Shown: positions 59,763-64,000 of the stretch, in pieces
Position numbering within the stretch: position 1 is the first letter of the stretch
Layout: the number at the start of each line of letters is the position of its first letter
Assembly (NCBI GenBank): GCA_033794685.1
Contig: JARAYZ010000001.1
Strand: one strand, 5' to 3'
Length of the DNA stretch: 64,000 nt
From: Lentzea sp033794685
GTDB taxonomy: Bacteria > Actinomycetota > Actinomycetes > Mycobacteriales > Pseudonocardiaceae
Made by a program: the position numbers and the translations under genes
Notes under the pieces: model-generated
The model's input: only the letters and a program-made list of their open reading frames with translations
Databases searched by the model: none
Told to the model about the DNA's origin: nothing

Positions 59763-59880
59763 GGGAACAAGACTAAGCCTGACCATGACGATCCTGTCGT
59801 ACCTCTGGAAAACGCGGCCCCAAAAAGGCAGACTCCCGGGCCGTACACGCGCGTTAACCAAGCCTTGAAAGGCTCCATCC

Positions 59881-61596
59881 ATGAGTTCGTTCAGACGGCT
59901 TTCCGTTCTGGCGATCACCGCCGCCGCGGCCACTGTCATCAGCGCTACCGGGCCTGCCCAGGCCGATGCCCAGTCACTGCGCGGTCGGGGCACGGTTGAC
60001 GTGCGCCTGATCGGCATCAACGACCTGCACGGCAACATCGAGCCGCCCAGCGGGTCTTCCGGACGCGTCATCCTGCCGGACGGTACGACCGTCGACGCTG
60101 GTGGCGCCGCGTTCAACGCCACGCACATCAAGAACCTCCAGAAGGAGGTCAAGAACTCCGTCATCGTCGGGCAGGGTGACCTGATCGGCGCGTCGCCGAT
60201 CGTGTCCGCGCTCTTCCACGACGAGCCGACGATCGAGGTGCTCAACAAGGTCGGCATGGATGCGACCGCTGCGGGCAACCACGAGTTCGACGAGGGGTAC
60301 AAGGAGCTGCTGCGCATGCAGCACGGTGGCTGTCACCCCGTGGACGGGTGCCAGTTCAGCGAGAAGTACAAGGGCGCGAACTTCCCGATCCTCGGTGCCA
60401 ACGTCACGCAGGCCAAGAACGGGCTGCCGGCTCTGCCGCCGTTCTGGGTCGAGATCCGGGACGGGATCCCGATCGGCTTCATCGGCATGCCGCTCAAGGA
60501 CGTGCCGATCCTGGTCGACCCGAACGGCATCAAGGAGCTCAAGTTCGGTGACGAGGTGAAGGCGGCCAACAAGTACGCCAACCTCCTCGACGCCATCGGC
60601 ATCAAGTCGATCGTGCTGCTCGTGCACCAGGGCGACCAGGTCACCTCGACCGGTGGAGGGCCCAACGCGTGCAACGTGGCTCCGCAGAACCCCGGCAGCT
60701 ACATCGCGGCCAACGTGAGCCCGAAGATCGACGCGGTCTTCTCCGGCCACAGCCACCAGCACTACAACTGCGTGGTCAAGGACCCGGCCGGCAACCCGCG
60801 CCCGTTCATCGAGGGCCTGGCCTTCGGTCGTGAGCTCAGCGTCGTCGACCTGAAGATCGACCGCCGGACGCGCGACGTCATCCGCGGCGAGACCAAGGCC
60901 GACAACAAGATCGTCACCCGCACGGTCACTCCGGACCCGCAGATCCAGGCGATCATCGACCTCGCCAAGACGAAGTCGGCCCCGATCGCGAACGCTCCGA
61001 TTGGCACGATCACCGCGGAAATCAACCGCGTGGCGACCGCGGCCGGCGAGACGCCGCTCGGCATCCTGATCGCCGACTCGCAGCTGGAGCAGACCAAGGG
61101 CGCCGGTGCCGTGCTCGCCCTGATGAACCCCGGCGGTGTGCGGGCGGACCTCACGTACGCCAACTCGCCCGCGAACGAGGGCGACGGTGTGGTCACCCGC
61201 GGTGAGGCGTTCAGCGTTCAGCCGTTCGGCAACATCCTGCAGACGGTGACGCTGACCGGAGCGAACATCAAGAACGCCCTGGAGCAGCAGTTCACCGTGG
61301 CCAAGAACACGATCCTGCAGCCCTCTGCCGGCTTCTCCTACAGCTGGTCGACGTCCGCGCCGATCGGCTCGAAGGTCTCCGACATCAGGATCAACGGAAC
61401 CCCTGTCGACCCGAACGCGAGCTACCGCGTGACGATCAACAGCTTCCTGCAGGGCGGCGGTGACGGCTTCAGCGAGTTCACCAAGGGCACCGCCATCACC
61501 GGTGGTGGTATCGACCTGGACATGTTCGCCGCCTATCTGGCAGCGCACCCGAACCAGGCGCCGCCGTCGACCGACCGCATCAAGCTGCTGCCGTAG
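59881..61596 (+). CDS. Secreted 5'-nucleotidase / metallophosphatase
   Basis: The 571-residue protein has a signal peptide (LSVLAITAAAATVISATGPAQA). Its N-terminal calcineurin-like domain has INDLHGN, VGQGDLIGASP, AAGNHEFDEG and FSGHSHQHYN supplying the two-metal site. The C-terminal nucleotidase domain has NPGGVRADL and the substrate-stacking region GGGDGFSEF. It probably releases nucleosides and phosphate outside the cell. A strong terminator follows. Confidence 0.94.
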   Translation: MSSFRRLSVLAITAAAATVISATGPAQADAQSLRGRGTVDVRLIGINDLHGNIEPPSGSSGRVILPDGTTVDAGGAAFNATHIKNLQKEVKNSVIVGQGDLIGASPIVSALFHDEPTIEVLNKVGMDATAAGNHEFDEGYKELLRMQHGGCHPVDGCQFSEKYKGANFPILGANVTQAKNGLPALPPFWVEIRDGIPIGFIGMPLKDVPILVDPNGIKELKFGDEVKAANKYANLLDAIGIKSIVLLVHQGDQVTSTGGGPNACNVAPQNPGSYIAANVSPKIDAVFSGHSHQHYNCVVKDPAGNPRPFIEGLAFGRELSVVDLKIDRRTRDVIRGETKADNKIVTRTVTPDPQIQAIIDLAKTKSAPIANAPIGTITAEINRVATAAGETPLGILIADSQLEQTKGAGAVLALMNPGGVRADLTYANSPANEGDGVVTRGEAFSVQPFGNILQTVTLTGANIKNALEQQFTVAKNTILQPSAGFSYSWSTSAPIGSKVSDIRINGTPVDPNASYRVTINSFLQGGGDGFSEFTKGTAITGGGIDLDMFAAYLAAHPNQAPPSTDRIKLLP

Positions 61597-61612
61597 TCAC
61601 ATCACGCGGCTG

Positions 61613-61653
61613 AAGGCCGTCTCGGCGACGAAAGTCGCCGAGACGGCCTTTTT
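61613..61653 (+). terminator. Intrinsic terminator
   Basis: A 17-bp stem (AAGGCCGTCTCGGCGAC and its complement) with a GAAA tetraloop is followed by TTTTT. It ends the nucleotidase transcript. Confidence 0.93.
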
Positions 61654-61693
61654 CGTGTGCCCCGTTGCTCCATTTGATCTAGGGTGAGGGCCG

Positions 61694-62254
61694 ATGTCGT
61701 GGTTGCGTCGGTTCCTCCTGCTCGCCGGTCTGGTGACCGGTGCCTGGCTGCTGGGCGGCTCAGGCCAGGCGAACGCCGACATCCGGGTCGAGATCGACCA
61801 GCTCGCGATCGAGGTCGAGCTCCCCGTCGTCGACATCGCCGTCGAGGTCGAGACCGCGCCTCCGTCACGAGAGCAGCCGGTCCCGCCGAAGTCGGAACCG
61901 CGCGTCGAGGCACCCGAAGTCGTGCTCCCGGCCCCGCCGGCCCCTGAGGCGGAAGCACCCGCACGGGCCGAGGTGGCCCGCCAGCCGTACGTGCCTCCAG
62001 TTCCGGCACCGCTCACGGCCGAGCCTGCGAACCCCGTGCCTCAACAGCCGCAGTCGCAACCGCAGGCCGAGCAGCCGGTCCCCGGCACGCTCCCGCAGAG
62101 CGGCGCGGGGTCGAGCACGAGCACCCAGATCCCGGCGGGCACGCTGCCGCACGCGATGCGGCCGCCCACCACCACAGCGTCGGAAATCAGCACCGAGCGA
62201 CAAGACGTGCCACGCGCCGTGCACGTGGAGGAGCCGACGTTCTCTCCCGACTGA
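61694..62254 (+). CDS. Secreted proline-rich protein
   Basis: The 186-residue protein has a signal peptide (RRFLLLAGLVTGAWLLGGSG then ANA) and a short region ADIRVEIDQLAIEVELPVVD. A long Pro/Ala/Gln/Glu-rich tail runs from about residue 55 to the end, without membrane segment or sortase motif. It may be a cell-wall-spanning or matrix protein. It precedes the chaplin-like gene by 55 nt and may share regulation with it. Confidence 0.7.
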   Translation: MSWLRRFLLLAGLVTGAWLLGGSGQANADIRVEIDQLAIEVELPVVDIAVEVETAPPSREQPVPPKSEPRVEAPEVVLPAPPAPEAEAPARAEVARQPYVPPVPAPLTAEPANPVPQQPQSQPQAEQPVPGTLPQSGAGSSTSTQIPAGTLPHAMRPPTTTASEISTERQDVPRAVHVEEPTFSPD

Positions 62255-62309
62255 TCCACCAGTGCCGCACACAGCACAGGGGATCCGTCACTTTCCAGGG
62301 AGAACAGTC

Positions 62310-63092
62310 ATGCGCAAGAACCTCAACCGCACCATGTCCGCCGCTCTGCTCACCGGTGGCCTGATGGTCGCCACCGCCGGCTGGGCACAGGCCGTCCCGG
62401 TGCCGCTCAACGTCGACGAGGAGGTCCGCGTCGGCAACCTCGTCAGCGTCCCGGTCAAGGTCTGCGGCAACGCGATCAACGTGCTGGGCAACAGCGACGC
62501 CACGTGCGAGGAGAAGCCCGCCGAGCGCGTCCAGGCCGACAAGGCACTCGTCTCCGCGCCCGTCACGGTCTGCGGCAACTCGGTCGGCGTCGCCGGCGGT
62601 GGCACCGGCAGCTGCGGCGAGACCAAGCCGGAGCAGCCCAACGGCACCGTCGAGGCCCCCGTGACCGTCTGCGGCACCGCCGCGGGCGTGCTCGGCACCG
62701 CGAGCGGCGACTGCGGCAAGACCGAGACCCCCGAGCAGCCGGGTGAGCAGCCGGAGCAGCCGGGCGAGAACCCGGAGCAGCCCGGTGAGAACCCGGAGCA
62801 GCCGGGCACCGAGAACCCCGGCAACGAGACCCCGGGCAACCAGAACCCCGGCAACGGCAACCCCGGAGGCGGCGACGACGGGGACGCCGACAACGGCGGT
62901 GGCACCACGGGCGACGACTCCGGCGCCGGCACCCCGAAGACCGGCGACAAGGCCTCGCAGCGCGCCTCGGCGGTCATCCCGAACCTCTCGCGGACCGGCG
63001 CCGACCCGCTCGAGTTCCTGCTGGTGGGCTTCGGCCTGATGACCGCGGGCGTGATGGCCCGACGCGGTGCACGTCGCGTCACGAAGGCCTGA
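62310..63092 (+). CDS. Long chaplin-like surface protein with wall-anchor C-terminus
   Basis: The 260-residue protein has a signal peptide (SAALLTGGLMVATAGWAQA). Three chaplin-like modules follow, each with V-x-V-C-G-N/T and a following Cys (VSVPVKVCGNAINVLGNSDA, APVTVCGNSVGVAGGG and APVTVCGTAAGVLGTA). Next come a Pro/Glu/Gly/Asn repeat region (EQPGENPEQPG type) and a C-terminal LSRTG, hydrophobic helix (PLEFLLVGFGLMTAGVMA) and RRGARR tail. The end resembles a sortase signal. Chaplins coat aerial hyphae and make them hydrophobic. AGGGAG precedes the ATG. Confidence 0.85.
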   Translation: MRKNLNRTMSAALLTGGLMVATAGWAQAVPVPLNVDEEVRVGNLVSVPVKVCGNAINVLGNSDATCEEKPAERVQADKALVSAPVTVCGNSVGVAGGGTGSCGETKPEQPNGTVEAPVTVCGTAAGVLGTASGDCGKTETPEQPGEQPEQPGENPEQPGENPEQPGTENPGNETPGNQNPGNGNPGGGDDGDADNGGGTTGDDSGAGTPKTGDKASQRASAVIPNLSRTGADPLEFLLVGFGLMTAGVMARRGARRVTKA

Positions 63093-63116
63093 TCAACAAA
63101 TCCTGATCATTTCTCA

Positions 63117-63153
63117 CAATCGCCCGGCGAGAGATTCTCTCGCCGGGCGATTG
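63117..63153. terminator. Hairpin after the chaplin-like gene
   Basis: An almost uninterrupted 18-bp inverted repeat (CAATCGCCCGGCGAGAGA with its complement, tiny loop) lies 24 nt after the stop. It is the likely terminator of the surface-protein transcript. Confidence 0.85.
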
Positions 63154-63664
63154 CTGTCTGCAGTGTCGATCTCCGCAGGTCACCCGTCCGACTTCACCAA
63201 TTCAGGTTTGGCGTGAGGTGTTGAGAAATGGGCTGATCAAGCGCATAGTCGATAACGAGCTGGCAACCGGAAGGTGAATGAACTAGACCACCGGAAGCCA
63301 CGCCCAGAAGGGGTAGGTGGTGCTGTGCAGGTATCTCCTCGCTGTGGCGAAACGCGGTCTGTCGCATCCCCGCGAGCGGATCGGACGTGAACGGTCCGAG
63401 CGCGACTGTGTAGCGACGGACACGAGGTTTCGGGTGCCCAGGCGCCGTCAGGCGTCGCTCGGTGCACTTCGACGCTGTTGAGCTCGGCTTCGGTGTCGTC
63501 TCATGGCGTCACCGGCTGAGCGCCACGCCAACCTTCGTGGGCCGTAGTCGTCACTTCCAAATGGGAAAGCCTTGGTGCGGTGCCCCGACGTCGGGCTCCG
63601 CACCAAGGCATGTTTCGTGCTTTATCGTTTGCGGCACCCATGGGGTCCTTGGCAGGAGGATGCG
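63154..63664. other. Intergenic region before the zinc metallopeptidase
   Basis: I see no convincing gene in this 511-bp stretch. It contains a 12-bp perfect inverted repeat (GCCTTGGTGCGG / CCGCACCAAGGC, 63569-63609) with an AAAG on one side and T-rich sequence on the other, possibly a terminator or a regulatory hairpin 56 nt upstream of the next start. Confidence 0.5.
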
Positions 63665-64000
63665 GTGCAGTTCAACGAAGGCGCGGAACTCGACACTTCT
63701 CAGGTTTCGGACCAACGAGGCTCAGGCGGCAGGGTCGCGGGCGTCGGTGGTGGCCTCGGCGTGGTCGGCCTGATCATCTACTTCCTGTTCCAGCAGTTCA
63801 CCGGCATCCAGCTGCCCGCGGGCGGTCTGGAGGGCCTGGGCACCAACACCCAGGTCGAGTCCGGCCAGCTGCTCGACAAGTGCAAGACGGGCGCCGACGC
63901 GAACCGTGACAGCGACTGCCGGGTCCTGGCCACGATCAACTCGATCCAGGGCTTCTGGACCGACCAGTTCGCCCGCTCGGGCAACACCTACCAGGTCACC
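63665..64000 (+). CDS. YpfJ-like neutral zinc metallopeptidase, N-terminal part
   Basis: The first 112 codons are present. The protein begins QFNEGAELDTSQVSDQRG, followed by a Gly-rich turn and one membrane helix (GVVGLIIYFLFQQFTGIQL). The segment CKTGADANRDSDCRVLATIN and IQGFWTDQF are typical of the YpfJ/KPN_00277 neutral zinc metallopeptidase family, whose catalytic HExxH lies farther on, beyond the window. AGGAGGA 5 nt upstream supports GTG 63665. Confidence 0.85.
   Translation, partial: MQFNEGAELDTSQVSDQRGSGGRVAGVGGGLGVVGLIIYFLFQQFTGIQLPAGGLEGLGTNTQVESGQLLDKCKTGADANRDSDCRVLATINSIQGFWTDQFARSGNTYQVT

Noticed and set aside
63237..63467. Minus-strand open frame in the region before the zinc metallopeptidase
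   Set aside because: No domain, poor composition for a real protein and no ribosome-binding site.

Overview
The window is high-GC actinobacterial chromosome. Gene content suggests a mycelial member of the Pseudonocardiales (Lentzea/Saccharothrix/Amycolatopsis-like). The evidence is an arabinogalactan pathway (galE-like, glf, glfT1, glfT2, aftA-like, wzm/wzt), a chaplin-type surface protein, Bpa with a C-terminal GQYL, and an integrative element built like Streptomyces pSAM2. Gene order in 0.3-42 kb recalls the Mycobacterium tuberculosis pheA-serS-glf-glfT1-bpa neighbourhood. The genus is inferred, not proven.

Layout. 1-9.5 kb: a truncated macro-domain gene, pheA and a phosphatase, a zincin and a septum-formation membrane protein, a glutathionylspermidine-synthase-like/DUF350 membrane cluster, serS, an L-2-hydroxyglutarate oxidase and a luciferase-like oxidoreductase. 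9.6-31.4 kb: a long cell-envelope glycan region with an epimerase, several GT2/GT4 glycosyltransferases, two flippases, a DUF2304 protein, a repeat-containing secreted protein, an AftA-like arabinosyltransferase, a DUF6541-type GT-C protein, glf, glfT2 and a second glfT2-like gene. 31.4-34.3 kb: a sugar ABC importer without its own ATPase. 34.6-42.2 kb: glfT1 with the wzt/wzm exporter, a methyltransferase, bpa, an aminotransferase-fold protein that seems to lack its PLP lysine, and other enzymes. 42.3-43.8 kb: a secreted M28 aminopeptidase.

44.45-59.26 kb is a tRNA-Ser(UGA) integration hotspot holding two elements in series, marked by three copies of the tRNA 3' end. The older, inner one (44.46-46.19 kb) is decayed to an integrase C-terminus plus a PD-(D/E)XK nuclease-like gene. 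The younger one (46.13-59.23 kb, about 13 kb) is a complete-looking actinomycete integrative and conjugative element. It has a GntR regulator and HAD phosphatase, a CTAG-rich operator region, a Pra-like activator, small genes, an FtsK-type DNA translocase, a RepSA-type initiator, xis and int, and an XRE/ImmA pair. At its left end it carries a cargo pair: a three-Cys-motif DUF5131 protein behind a perfect LexA (SOS) box, convergent with its usual partner TcmP. A run of Ns inside the element is flanked by the same 102 bp on both sides and looks like an unmerged contig overlap.

59.3-64 kb returns to host genes: a MarR regulator, a secreted 5'-nucleotidase, a proline-rich secreted protein, a large chaplin-like protein and the start of a zinc metallopeptidase.

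The strongest candidate for a little-described system is the SOS-linked DUF5131/TcmP cargo with the nearby orphan nuclease. A second GlfT2-like enzyme and the lysine-less aminotransferase-fold protein are the most interesting host genes.
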